Below, piece by piece: positions 25,800 to 34,089 of a stretch of 64,000 bases of DNA; the first letter of the stretch is position 1; every line of letters begins with the position of its first letter. The stretch is from Kocuria flava. Its GTDB lineage: Bacteria > Actinomycetota > Actinomycetes > Actinomycetales > Micrococcaceae. Under the pieces are notes generated by a model. It searched no databases. It was not told where the DNA came from and saw nothing but the letters and a program-made list of their open reading frames with translations. The stretch spans positions 1,674,001 through 1,738,000 of the forward strand of contig NZ_CP013254.1 in the NCBI RefSeq assembly GCF_001482365.1, read 5' to 3'. The translations under genes and the position numbers were made by a program.

Positions 25800-26085
25800 T
25801 GTCGACTGTCCTTGGCGAGAAAGACTGCTACTTTTTCGGGGTGTCGTTCTCCTCCTCGAGTTCGGCGACCTTATGGCGTAGCCGAACCAGCTCGGGGTCG
25901 CTGACCACTGCTCAACGGTGCCGGACCGTCGGCACGGCCAGGGTGTGCCTTTGTCATCCAGTTCCGCGCGTCACGTAGTTGATGTTCAGTTCCCGGGTTG
26001 TGTCCCGGGTATCGCGGCCGCCGTCGGGTACCCGTGCGACGGCCCGCTCGCCGAATTGAAGGACGGTACGCGCTCACTCGGCCCA
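25800..26085 (-). pseudogene. IS3-family transposase orfA remnant
   Basis: Minus-strand fragments match the HTH half of IS3 transposases: QFGERAVARV followed by RDTTRELNINYVT (recognition-helix region, about 25960-26045), a frame break, RNWMTKAHPG, and the leucine-zipper-like end PELVRLRHKVAELEEEN (about 25845-25900). The closing region reads KK then a stop, and shifting one base restores VAVFLAKDS, the usual end of orfA. Frameshifts make it non-functional. Confidence 0.8.
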
Positions 26086-26278
26086 TCAGGGCCTCCTACA
26101 CTGGCTTCTGCCATGTCTGAAGTGGTCCGGCCATGGAAGTCGCTTCATTCATACGTCGTACGGTGATCAAGGCTGCATCGCTTATAGAAATCTGGCACCG
26201 GCTCCGACTGTTTTCGGGCGCGAGTTGCGGCTTGTGTCACGGCAAGCATATGCCGCTACTTGTAGCTATGATGTGGCC

Positions 26279-26743
26279 ATGGAGCGAGCTTCTGAAAAGT
26301 TGAAAAAGGATTTGAAGGCCAACGAGCGTAGCGCCAAGGGGCGCCTGGTTATGCGACTTTTCCGTGCAGGACAGATGTTGCCTCAACCATTGCGGAGATT
26401 CTACCGGATTATCTACTACTCCGGTGTAGACATCGTGATGGGAATTTCTTTGCCCTTTGAGGCGGACATTGGGGGAGGGTTTGTCCTCCGCCACGGACAA
26501 GGGGTGGTGGTGTCGTGGAAATCCCGTATTGGGAGGAACTGTGAAATTCACCAAGGTGTCACACTTGGGGAAAAGAACGGCGCGGCGCCAGTTCTTGGTG
26601 ATAATGTCACCATCGGAGCAAACGCTGTGCTCATTGGTGGAATAACTGTGGGGGATGGCGCCTACATCGGAGCCGGAGCTGTCGTCACGAAAGACGTTCC
26701 TGCAGGTGCCATAGCCATAGGCACTGCCGCCGCGATTCGATAG
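26279..26743 (+). CDS. serine-acetyltransferase-like hexapeptide acyltransferase
   Basis: 154-residue hexapeptide acyltransferase similar to serine O-acetyltransferase and to polysaccharide acetyltransferases of the EpsC type. After a helical N-terminus come GVDIVMGISLPFEADIGGG, the FVLRHGQGVVV coil with its histidine, CEIHQGVTLGEKNGAAP, and the final VGDGAYIGAGAVVTKDVPAGA coils. ATG 26279 is used; an in-frame GTG two codons earlier is equally possible, and no ribosome site is evident. An ISL3 element inserted exactly at its TAG stop; the target duplication includes that stop, so the protein is unchanged. Composition is lower in GC than the flanks, so it probably belonged to the acquired polysaccharide set. 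A cysteine-synthesis role is less likely here. Confidence 0.75.
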   Translation: MERASEKLKKDLKANERSAKGRLVMRLFRAGQMLPQPLRRFYRIIYYSGVDIVMGISLPFEADIGGGFVLRHGQGVVVSWKSRIGRNCEIHQGVTLGEKNGAAPVLGDNVTIGANAVLIGGITVGDGAYIGAGAVVTKDVPAGAIAIGTAAAIR

Positions 26744-26745
26744 GG
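26738..26745 (+). repeat. 8-bp target-site duplication, left copy
   Basis: CGATAGGG directly precedes the left inverted repeat of the ISL3 element and recurs at 28176-28183 right after the other end. ISL3 elements characteristically duplicate 8 bp. The copy contains the TAG stop of the acetyltransferase. Confidence 0.85.
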
Positions 26746-28175
26746 GGCCCTTCCCAAATGAGTGTGGGTAAGGGCCCAAGCGGGGTGTGTGTCACGGGGG
26801 TCGGGTAGGGGCCGAGGCCTCCAGGATGGGGGTGCTGAATCCAACCGTCCTCGAAGGCCTCGACGTGTCCCATGCTATGTGCGCGCCGGCGTGCGCGCTC
26901 TTCGACCTGCCCGATGTCCACGTGCTCACGATCGAGCGGCACCGCTCCTCGTTCACCCTGGTGGTCGAGACCGTGCCGTCACTGGTGGGCTGTCCGGCTT
27001 GCGGGGTGCTCGCCGTCGGCCATGGCCGGGTGGCGGTGCTGCTGCACGACCTGCCTTGCGCCGGGGTGCCCGTGCGGGTGGTCTGGCGCAAACGCCGCTA
27101 CCGCTGCCATGAGACGGCGTGCGAGGTGACGACCTTCAGTGAGGTCCACGAGCTGGCGGCACCGCGGGCCAAGCTCACCACCCGCGCGATTGCTTGGGCG
27201 GTGACGCAGCTGCGCTGCCACGACATCGCGGTCTCGGCCCTGGCCGAGATGCTCGGGGTCGCCTGGAACACCGTCTGGGACGCCATCACTCCGGTCATCG
27301 AGGCCCAGCTGGCCGCCGAGGACCGGCTGGCCGGGGTGAACGCCCTGGGCGTGGACGAGCACCTCTGGCGCCACGTGGGCCCACCCGGCACTGGGCTGGT
27401 CACCGGGATCGTGGACCACTCCCGCGGCGAGGACGGCCGGCCCCGGGCACGACTGCTGGATCTGGTGCCCGGGCGCACGGGGGCGGCCTACGGCGACTGG
27501 CTCATCGAGCAGGGACCGGCGTTCACGAGCGGGATCCGCACGGCGACGCTGGATCCGTTCCACGGCTACGCCAATGCCATCCGCGACGAGCTCCCGGAGG
27601 CGATCACCGTTCTCGACGCTTTCCATGTGGTCAAGCTCGGCGGGCAGGTCGTCGATGAGGTCCGCCGCCGCGTGCAGCAGGACACTCTGGGTCACCGCGG
27701 GAGAGCCGGGGACCCGTTGTACGGGATCCGCCGCACCCTGCAGATCGGCGCCGAGCACCTGACCGAGAGGCAGGTCCGCCGACTCAACACGAAGCTCGAG
27801 GCCGGGGACCCGCATCACGAGGTCACCCTTGCCTGGCATTGCTACCAGAAGCTGCGCGCGGTCTACCACGCCCGCCCCGAGCAGGGGCGCCGGCTCGTCG
27901 CCGAGATTCTCGGTGCCTTCCCGTCCTGTCCCATTCCGGAGATCGCCCGGCTCGGACGGACCTTACGCCGGTGGAAGGCCGCGATCCTGGCCTACTTCGA
28001 TACCGCAGGGGCCTCGAACGGGCCCACGGAAGCGGTCAATGGCGTCATCGAGACCATGCGTCGCGTCGCCCGCGGCTTCCGCAACTTCGACAACTACCGG
28101 TTACGGGCTCTGCTCGCCGCAGGCGGTCATCGCCCCTGGCGGAGAACCGCTACCCACACTCAGCTGTGAAGGCCC
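26746..28175 (+). mobile_element. intact ISL3-family insertion sequence (1430 bp)
   Basis: The element is bounded by 25-bp inverted repeats (26746-26770 and 28151-28175, 21 of 25 positions matching, sharing the inner block TGAGTGTGGGTA) and by 8-bp direct repeats CGATAGGG. It holds a single transposase gene whose stop codon lies inside the right repeat. Size, end sequence, 8-bp duplication and transposase all fit ISL3. Its well preserved ends and intact gene point to a recent insertion. Confidence 0.92.
26826..28169 (+). CDS. ISL3-family transposase
   Basis: About 447-residue DDE transposase. An N-terminal zinc-binding part (CPACGVLAVGHGR, then CHETAC) is followed by a HTH region (LRCHDIAVSALAEMLGVAWNTVW) and the catalytic core: first Asp in GVDEHLWRH, second in ATLDPFHGYANAI, Glu near SNGPTEAVNGVI. 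It is full length and unbroken. ATG 26826 follows AGG; a GTG at 26832 with AGGA upstream, or GTG 26787, could also serve. GC content resembles the genome rather than the low-GC island, so the element arrived from a high-GC actinobacterial host. Confidence 0.92.
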   Translation: MGVLNPTVLEGLDVSHAMCAPACALFDLPDVHVLTIERHRSSFTLVVETVPSLVGCPACGVLAVGHGRVAVLLHDLPCAGVPVRVVWRKRRYRCHETACEVTTFSEVHELAAPRAKLTTRAIAWAVTQLRCHDIAVSALAEMLGVAWNTVWDAITPVIEAQLAAEDRLAGVNALGVDEHLWRHVGPPGTGLVTGIVDHSRGEDGRPRARLLDLVPGRTGAAYGDWLIEQGPAFTSGIRTATLDPFHGYANAIRDELPEAITVLDAFHVVKLGGQVVDEVRRRVQQDTLGHRGRAGDPLYGIRRTLQIGAEHLTERQVRRLNTKLEAGDPHHEVTLAWHCYQKLRAVYHARPEQGRRLVAEILGAFPSCPIPEIARLGRTLRRWKAAILAYFDTAGASNGPTEAVNGVIETMRRVARGFRNFDNYRLRALLAAGGHRPWRRTATHTQL

Positions 28176-28183
28176 CGATAGGG
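28151..28183 (+). repeat. right inverted repeat of ISL3 element and right target duplication
   Basis: 28151-28175 is the right 25-bp terminal repeat; 28176-28183 is the second CGATAGGG. The bases beyond (28184-28276) are the original DNA downstream of the acetyltransferase and hold no recognisable gene. Confidence 0.85.
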
Positions 28184-28276
28184 TTTGTGTGTGGTACGTT
28201 GGCCTGCTGGCCGGAATTTTGACAATTGTAGTCAAGCGGGTGTATGTCGTGGGTAAATAGTCGCTCTGGATTGCGC

Positions 28277-29267
28277 TTAGTTGTAAGAGGGCATGACGTT
28301 ATTGGCGCGGGCGGGGGCGTGTGAGGCTGGGGGCTGATCACCACAGGCGGTGTGGGGCCGATGGTAGTTGAAGTGGTTCACCCAGACCCAAATCGCTTGC
28401 CGGCGGGCCTGCTCGCTGGGATAGGGACGAACGTAGAGCACCTTGTCGGCCAGTAGCCAGTTGTACCGCTCGACCTTGCCGTTGTGCCGGGATGTATAGG
28501 GCTTGATGCGCTGGTGCCGGCCCGCGAGGGCTTCCACGCACCGGGTGAAGTCGCGGGCCTTGTAGTTGGCGCCATTGTCGGTCACGACCAGGTGGATCTT
28601 CTCGATGCGGTGGGCGGCGAAGAACGCCCGGGCTCGGCAGAAGAATCGATCGTGGTCACCGCCTTCTCGTCGTCCAGGGCCTCGGTGTAGACCAGCCTTG
28701 AGAAGCCGTCCACGGCCGAGTGCAGGTAGGTGTAGCCGACCTTCGCCCCGGGCCCGCGCGTGGCCGCCTTCGCCGCCGTACTGCCGCGGCCGTGGGCCCG
28801 CCAGACACCGCCGTCGGGGATGCGCGCGACCTTCTTCAGATCGAGGTGCACCATGTGCCCGGGCCAGGCAGTCCGGATCCGCTGGGGCGGGCGTCTCAGG
28901 TCGTCCCCGGCCGGAGTGAGGTCGCGCAGGCGGGGAATGCCCAGCCGGGCCAGCCAACGACCGACCCCGCGCAGGTGCAGCTCGTGCCAAAGATCCAGCA
29001 GGTGGCGGTGGATTCGCCTGGCCGACCATTTCCGGTCTCGCCGGAGGGAGTCGATGAGCTCCACCACCTCCGCAAGGGTGCGCTGAGCGCCGTGCCTTGG
29101 GACTAAGGGGCGGTAGGTCGATCCCGCCTTACCGGCGGCGAGGTAGCGGGCCACCCAGGTCGCCACCGCCGGGCAGCTGATCCGGAACTCGACGGCCACA
29201 TCGGCCTTCGGAATCCCGTCTTCGAGGTGGCGGCGGACCATGCGCGACCGGCTGTTGGGGCGTTCAT
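28277..29267 (-). pseudogene. IS481-family transposase, two frameshifts
   Basis: An IS481-type transposase can be assembled from three frames: start SHMNAPTAGR (ATG about 29267), shift near 29250, then MVRRHLEDGIPKADVAVEF (HTH) through DEKAVTTI, shift near 28647, then FFCRARAFFAAHRIEK, VVTDNGANYKARDF (second Asp region) and PYTSRHNGKVERYN (catalytic Glu). A missing base at each point explains both breaks. All catalytic positions survive, so decay is recent. The last codon lies just outside the element end. Programmed frameshifting is unlikely because IS481 transposases are normally a single frame. Confidence 0.8.
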
Positions 29268-29390
29268 GTGGGACAGGAACGGACTCTCTATTGCTGCGGA
29301 CGGACGGTGTAGGAGCTTCCATGCTGTGGCGATGAGCCCGTTCCTCATCTCATCGGCATCCCGTGGCAACAACCTCCTGCCCCACAGCAG
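28282..29390 (-). mobile_element. decayed IS481-family insertion sequence (about 1.1 kb)
   Basis: Ends are suggested by an imperfect inverted pair: TGTAAGAGGGCATGACG at 28282 and, reading in from the other side, TGTGGGGCAGGAGG ending at 29386, with 13 of 18 matches further in. A 5-bp sequence TTAGT occurs at 28277-28281 and 29391-29395, a candidate target duplication. The right copy contains the stop codon of the sugar transferase. Limits are therefore probable, not certain. Its transposase is frameshifted. Confidence 0.65.
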
Positions 29391-30944
29391 TTAGTAAGCC
29401 CCTTCCTTGGCGACGACGGCTTTGAGCGTGCGCCCCAAAATGAGCATGTCCTCGATGGGCGACCAGTTCTCCACGTAGTAGAGGTCCAGCCGGACCGACT
29501 GCTCCCAGTCCAGGTTGCTTCTTCCCGAGACCTGCCAGAGACCGGTGATGCCGGGCTTCACGCGCATGCGGCGGTGGACGTAGTCCTCGTACTGTGCGAC
29601 CTCCTGGGGGAGGGGCGGGCGGGGACCGACCAGGGACATGTCGCCCTTCAGGACGTTGAGGAACTGGGGCAGCTCGTCGAGGGAGTAGCGGCGCATCCAG
29701 GTGCCGGGGCCGGTGACGCGGGGGTCGTCCTTCATCTTGAACAGCAGGCCGGCGCCCTCGTTGCGCTCCTTGAGCTCCTTCAGCACCTGCTCGGCGTCCG
29801 TGCGCATGGAGCGGAACTTCAGCATCCTGAACCGGCGGCCGTCCTGGCCCACGCGCTCCTGGGCGAAGAGGGCCGGGCCCTTGTCGTGGGCCCGCACGAT
29901 GCCCGCCAGGGCCAGCAGGACGGGGGAGAGGACCAGCAGGGCCACCGTGGAGAGCAGGATGTCCATCGCCCGCTTGGTCAGGGCACGGCCGCGGCTGAGC
30001 TTCGGGGTGGCCACGTGGATCAGGGGCAGGCCGGCGACCTGCTGCATGTGGATGCGGGGGCCGGCGATGTCCGTCAGGCCGGTCTCCATGACCAGGCGGA
30101 TGCGGGCGTCGGCCAGCTGCCAGGACAGGTGGCGGATCTCCTTGGTGGACAGCGGCACGTTCTGGGAGACGATCACCGTCTCGATGCCGTGGCGGCGGCA
30201 GGTGGCCACGATGCCGTCCACGGACGGGGATTCGCCGGCGGGCAGGGCGTTCGGGGGCAGCTCGACCCGGCGCAGCTCGGGCGGGAGCTGCCGCTTGGTC
30301 GTGGGGGCGTAGACGGCGGCGGTGTCGAAGCCGGCCATCGGGTGGCGGCGCAGGGACTGGTGCAGCTCCGTCACCCCGGCCAGGCGGCCGACGAGCAGCG
30401 TGCGGGAGAGCGACTCCCCGGCCGCGCGCTCCTTGGCCAGGGCGTCACGCAGCACGAACCGCCCGCCGATGAGCAGGCCCAGGCCCAGGGGGAGGGCGAT
30501 GAGCACGTAGCTGCGCGCCGTCGGGATGGCGAAGGCGAAGGAGACGATGGCCAGGGCGCCGAAGAGCACGAGCGTCGCGGAGACGACCTGGCGGGTCTCC
30601 TCGAGGCCGTAGCCGATCAGCCGGACGTCGCGAGCCCCGCGCAGCTCGAGGAAGCCCCACCACACCAGTGCCAGGGCGGTGCCGACGGTCCAGTACGGGA
30701 CCGAGAGGGGGCCGAGGTCCAGGCCGGCGTTCTCGAGCTGGAAGCGGATGAGGTGGGTGCCCATCAGGGCGAGGGCGACGGCGAGGGCGTCGACCGCGCG
30801 CATGCCGGTGACGTAGCGCCTCCGCCAGCCGGTGGTCGTGGGGGAGGTGCCCGGTGCCTCGGCGCGCGTGGACCCGGTCGAGTCCGCGGGCCGGGCAGCA
30901 CCGGGTAGGTACGCGGCGGTGGCGTTCTCCTGCACCTTGAGCAT
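29391..30944 (-). CDS. polyprenyl-phosphate sugar-1-phosphate transferase (WbaP/CpsE-like), copy 1
   Basis: 517-residue membrane enzyme that starts repeat-unit synthesis by moving a sugar-1-phosphate from a nucleotide sugar to undecaprenyl phosphate. The N-terminal half has four to five helices and a CoA-binding-like cytoplasmic domain; the C-terminal bacterial sugar transferase domain begins KRAMDILLSTVALLVLSP and carries RMLKFRSMRTDAE, LDELPQFLNVLKGDMSLVG, GPRPPLP and KPGITGLWQVSGRSNLDW. ATG 30944 has GGAGGG 9 bases upstream. An IS481 remnant abuts its stop, leaving the ORF intact. Paralogous to the gene at 31234-32709; specificity (glucose, galactose or other) is not readable. Confidence 0.9.
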   Translation of the reverse strand: MLKVQENATAAYLPGAARPADSTGSTRAEAPGTSPTTTGWRRRYVTGMRAVDALAVALALMGTHLIRFQLENAGLDLGPLSVPYWTVGTALALVWWGFLELRGARDVRLIGYGLEETRQVVSATLVLFGALAIVSFAFAIPTARSYVLIALPLGLGLLIGGRFVLRDALAKERAAGESLSRTLLVGRLAGVTELHQSLRRHPMAGFDTAAVYAPTTKRQLPPELRRVELPPNALPAGESPSVDGIVATCRRHGIETVIVSQNVPLSTKEIRHLSWQLADARIRLVMETGLTDIAGPRIHMQQVAGLPLIHVATPKLSRGRALTKRAMDILLSTVALLVLSPVLLALAGIVRAHDKGPALFAQERVGQDGRRFRMLKFRSMRTDAEQVLKELKERNEGAGLLFKMKDDPRVTGPGTWMRRYSLDELPQFLNVLKGDMSLVGPRPPLPQEVAQYEDYVHRRMRVKPGITGLWQVSGRSNLDWEQSVRLDLYYVENWSPIEDMLILGRTLKAVVAKEGAY

Positions 30945-31233
30945 CGGTCGGTTCCCTCCCCGAACAGGCACGAGCCCGCCCAGGGGGTTGCCTGTCTCCC
31001 GGGGGAGGAGACGGTGGGGGGTTCGTGCGGCAACACGTCTGTGGCCAGTTTAGGGGCGCAAATAGATGAAAGTGTTTGTGTGTCACCGACCGTTCACAAT
31101 CGGGAAGTGTCTGGCCCGGCGTCCCGCGGAACGGCGTCGTCGCACGTCATCCTCCCAGTCCGTACGCCGGGGAGGGTCCCGGCGCGCGGTGGACGATCCT
31201 CCAGAAATCGTCCCCCGGCTGGGGGACGGGGCC
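30945..31233. other. leader region of sugar transferase copy 1
   Basis: 289 bp between two same-strand paralogues. A local AT-rich patch (31047-31090) includes TAAACT on the minus strand, a possible -10 element. The separation suggests an own promoter for copy 1 rather than read-through from copy 2. No reading frame of interest. Confidence 0.35.
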
Positions 31234-32709
31234 CTAGTGGGCGCCCTCCTTGGCCACCACCGCGCGCACGGTGCGGGCGAGGATGACCAGGTCCTGGACC
31301 GGGGACCAGTTCTCCACGTAGTAGAGGTCCAGGCGCACGGCCTGGTCCCAGTCGAGGTCGTCGCGCCCGGAGACCTGCCACAGCCCGGTGATCCCGGGCT
31401 TGACCCGCAGCCGGCGGTGGACGTGGGCCTCGTACCGGGCGACCTCGCTGGGCAGGGGCGGGCGCGGGCCCACCAGGGACATCTCGCCCCTGAGCACGTT
31501 GAGGAACTGGGGCAGCTCGTCCAGGGAGTACTTGCGCATCCACTTCCCCGGTCCGGTGACGCGGGGGTCGTCCGCCATGAAGAACAGCACCCCGCCCTTG
31601 GCGTCGTTCTGCGCCATGAGGGCGGCCTTGCGCTCCTCGGCGTCGGGGTACATGGAGCGGAACTTCAGCATCCGGAACGGGCGCCCGTCGAGGCCGGTGC
31701 GCTCCTGGGCGAAGAGCACCGGCCCGCCGTCGTGGCGCTTCACGATCAGCGCCAGCACCGCCATGACGGGGGCGAGCAGGAGCAGGGCGGTGGCCGCGCC
31801 GGCGACGTCGACCGCCCGCTTGAGCAGCAGCCGCGAGCGCGAGAGCCGCGGGGTGGAGACGTGGATCAGGGGCAGCCCGGCCAGGTGCTGGGTGTGGATG
31901 CGCGGGCCGGCGACGTCGGTGAGCCCGGTGTCCAGGACCAGGCGCACGTGCTCGTCGGCGAGGTACCAGGAGAGGTGGCGCACCTCCTCCGAGGACAGTG
32001 GCGCGGAGGCGGCCAGCACGAGGGTCTCGATCCGGTGCTCCCGGCACGCGGCGACGATGTCCTCCACGCCCGGCCGGCCCCCGGCCGGCAGGAGGTTGGG
32101 CGGGACGTCCACGCCCGCCAGGGAGGCGGGGAGGACGAACGACGACGACGGGGCGTAGACCGCCACCGGCGCGAAGCCCGACTCCGGGTGCTCCTGGAGC
32201 GAGCGCACCATCTCGACCACCCCGGGGACCCGGCCCACCACGAGGGTGCGGGTCATGGCGGTGCCGGCGCGGCGGGCCCGGATCAGGCGGTGGCGCACGA
32301 GGCTGCGCCCGGCCAGCAGCAGCACCAGGCCGGTGGGCAGGGCGGCGACGATGTAGCCGCGGGCCATGGGGATGCCCAGGGCGTAGGAGGCGATGGCGAG
32401 CCCGCCGAAGAGCACGAGGGTGGTCGAGACCACCTGGCGGTACTCCTCGGTGCCGTAGCCGATCAGCCGGACGTCGCGGGCCCCGCGCAGCTCGAGGAAT
32501 GCCCACCACGCCGCGGCCAGGGCGATGCCCACGGCCCAGTACGGGACCGGGACGGGTCCGAGCTCGAGGCGCTCCTGGCCGGAGCCGAAGCGCACGAGCT
32601 GCGTGAGCGCGAGCGCGCCGGCCACGGCGAGCGCGTCGGCGCGGCGCATCGCCGCGATGTAGCGCTCGCGCCAGGCGGCCGGGCGCACGGACAGGTTCTT
32701 CTTCAGCAT
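31234..32709 (-). CDS. polyprenyl-phosphate sugar-1-phosphate transferase (WbaP/CpsE-like), copy 2
   Basis: 491-residue paralogue of the gene at 29391-30944, clearly homologous throughout (shared LELRGARDVRLIGYG, LFGGLAIASYALGIPMARG and the whole catalytic domain). The sugar transferase core reads KRAVDVAGAATALLLLAP, RMLKFRSMYPDAEE, LDELPQFLNVLRGEMSLVG and KPGITGLWQVSGRDDLDW. It lacks the Thr/Ala-rich extension near the N-terminus of copy 1. ATG 32709 has GGGGAG 8 bases upstream. Two such enzymes could start two different glycans, for example the acquired Wzx/Wzy polymer and one assembled with the second WecG-type enzyme next door. That split is inference. Confidence 0.9.
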   Translation of the reverse strand: MLKKNLSVRPAAWRERYIAAMRRADALAVAGALALTQLVRFGSGQERLELGPVPVPYWAVGIALAAAWWAFLELRGARDVRLIGYGTEEYRQVVSTTLVLFGGLAIASYALGIPMARGYIVAALPTGLVLLLAGRSLVRHRLIRARRAGTAMTRTLVVGRVPGVVEMVRSLQEHPESGFAPVAVYAPSSSFVLPASLAGVDVPPNLLPAGGRPGVEDIVAACREHRIETLVLAASAPLSSEEVRHLSWYLADEHVRLVLDTGLTDVAGPRIHTQHLAGLPLIHVSTPRLSRSRLLLKRAVDVAGAATALLLLAPVMAVLALIVKRHDGGPVLFAQERTGLDGRPFRMLKFRSMYPDAEERKAALMAQNDAKGGVLFFMADDPRVTGPGKWMRKYSLDELPQFLNVLRGEMSLVGPRPPLPSEVARYEAHVHRRLRVKPGITGLWQVSGRDDLDWDQAVRLDLYYVENWSPVQDLVILARTVRAVVAKEGAH

Positions 32710-33040
32710 GATGGACACTCCCCCCGAAGTGCTGGACGGAGGAGCCGGAACACTCCCTGACGCCCCCCGGCGTGGTTCCGGCTCCCCCGTGAGTTCTGAC
32801 TTTACTGACGCACATTCATGCAAACAGGTGCTCAACGGGGGACATCCGATCCCCGATGTGGGGGCATTTTCATGGATGTGCGATTGCTACCGTGGAGGCG
32901 CACGTCGAGCGCGGCGCACGGGCTGCGGCCGCGCACCGGCGTGCACACGCGGGATCCGGGGGGATCCCGCCGCCGGCCGGGGGACACCGGCCGGCCCGTT
33001 GCAGGCGGCAGCCGCCGCCGTCCGTTCTGGGGGGAACCAC
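32710..33040. other. divergent promoter region with a hairpin
   Basis: 331 bp between divergent sugar transferase copy 2 and the second GT26 gene. A GGAGCCGGAAC / GTTCCGGCTCC stem (about 32739-32782) lies in the leader of the leftward gene. An AT-richer patch (32795-32895) with TACCGT near 32890 may hold the rightward promoter. No gene is recognised. Confidence 0.4.
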
Positions 33041-33832
33041 ATGCTCAAGCACCAGAGGCAGCTCAGCCGCACCGGCGAGATCGAGATCCCGGTCAGCGGG
33101 GTGCGCGTCACGCCGATGGACGCCGGCGAGCTGCTGCGCTGGATCGACGCCACGTGGGGGCAGCGGCGCAAGGCCGCGATCCTCGCCCACAACCTGCACA
33201 GTCTCTACACGTGGGAGGTCAACCCGGTCTTCCGCGCCTTCTACGAGCAGGCCGAGGTGGTGCTCACCGACGGCTTCCCGGTCCTGAAGCTCGCGAAGTG
33301 GCGCTCCGGGCGCGACCTCTCCGCGAAGCGCCACCGCCTCGGCACGCTGGACTGGCTGCCCGGTCTGATGAGCGAGACGCCGGTGCGGCGCGTCGCCGTC
33401 GTCGGCGCCACCCCCGAGGGCAACGCGCGCACGGTCGGCCTGCTCCAGGCCCAGGCCCCGGAGCGGACGGTCCGCGGCTGGGCGGGGGAGGGGTGGAACC
33501 CTGCCCTCGAGGAGCGCGTGGTCGCCGAGCTGCAGGAGTTCGCCCCCGACTTCGTCATCGTGGGCCTGGGCATGCCGCTGCAGGAGGAGATGCTGAGCCG
33601 CCGCTGGGCCGAGCTGCCCCCGGCGATCTACGCGGCCGTGGGCGGCGGGATCGACGAGTACGCCGGGATCCAGAAGCCCCCGCCCCGCTGGCTCGGGCCC
33701 CTGGGCCTGGAGTGGGCCTACCGGCTCGTCACCCAGCCGCGCCGGCTGGGCCACCGCTACGTCGTCGAGCCGTGGCTGCTCGCCGGGCACCTTGCGCGCA
33801 AGGCCGTGCGGGGGGAGCGCGCGCGGGGCTGA
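33041..33832 (+). CDS. WecG/TagA/CpsF family glycosyltransferase (GT26), copy 2
   Basis: 263-residue GT26 enzyme, relative of the gene at 19751 but encoded in high-GC DNA. Motifs: VLTDGFPVLKLAKW near residue 76, VAVVGATPEGNA, FVIVGLGMPLQEEML near residue 170 (copy 1 has VGLGTPKQD), AVGGGIDEYAG and a C-terminal WAYRLVTQPRRLGHRY membrane helix. It would add the second sugar to a lipid-linked acceptor, matching an adjacent initiating transferase. ATG 33041 follows GGGGGGAA at 5 bases. Longer frames from 32708 run through the promoter region and are rejected. Having native and acquired versions suggests two separate repeat-unit pathways. Confidence 0.88.
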   Translation: MLKHQRQLSRTGEIEIPVSGVRVTPMDAGELLRWIDATWGQRRKAAILAHNLHSLYTWEVNPVFRAFYEQAEVVLTDGFPVLKLAKWRSGRDLSAKRHRLGTLDWLPGLMSETPVRRVAVVGATPEGNARTVGLLQAQAPERTVRGWAGEGWNPALEERVVAELQEFAPDFVIVGLGMPLQEEMLSRRWAELPPAIYAAVGGGIDEYAGIQKPPPRWLGPLGLEWAYRLVTQPRRLGHRYVVEPWLLAGHLARKAVRGERARG

Positions 33833-34089
33833 GCGCCCCTGGTTCACCCGCGCTCCCCGGGGCGAGCCCGTGCTACCCTGATGCGGTTGCCGAGGCGAGG
33901 GGACCCCCGTGGTCCCGTGATCGACGAGGCTGGTTCGAGGATCCCGACCCCGGGAGCGCGGCACGCATCCGTTCGTGCACGGCACGGCTTCCGCCGTCCG
34001 GGGAGGGTCTGCGGCCGGTGTCCTCGCCCGGCCGATCCGAGCGAACTGCTCCCGGCAGTTCCCGTCCAGACCCGCACCGAGGAGTTCCC
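33833..34089 (+). promoter_or_regulatory. leader region of rplY
   Basis: 257 bp upstream of rplY. TACCCT (33874-33879) is a possible -10 element without a convincing -35. GGGACC-CCCGT-GGTCCC near 33900 forms a small 6-bp hairpin in the putative long 5' leader. A GGTTCGAGG stretch near 33930 resembles a tRNA T-loop only by chance. No gene is seen. Confidence 0.35.

Larger units (their letters stand above)
24870..26130 (-). mobile_element. decayed IS3-family insertion sequence (approximate limits)
   Basis: The minus strand carries disrupted orfA and orfB of an IS3-type element. Ends are approximate: the left lies near a TGAAGTGAACCCTGTGG sequence (24872 on) and the right near 26090-26130, and no clean inverted-repeat pair or target duplication could be established. 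Composition is richer in GC than the polysaccharide genes to its left. The element is old and immobile, judging by multiple frameshifts and stops in both reading frames. It separates the Wzy-like gene from the last low-GC acetyltransferase. Confidence 0.75.

Noticed and set aside
24925..26085. Several small plus-strand genes in the 24.9-26.1 kb gap
   Set aside because: They are shadows of the decayed minus-strand IS3 transposase; none has a ribosome site or recognisable domain.
28640..28655. Programmed frameshift in the IS481 transposase
   Set aside because: There is no slippery run, a second break exists near 29250, and IS481 transposases are normally one uninterrupted frame.
33890..33960. 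tRNA-like segment (GGTTCGAGG) before rplY
   Set aside because: No acceptor, D-arm or anticodon stem can be folded around it.
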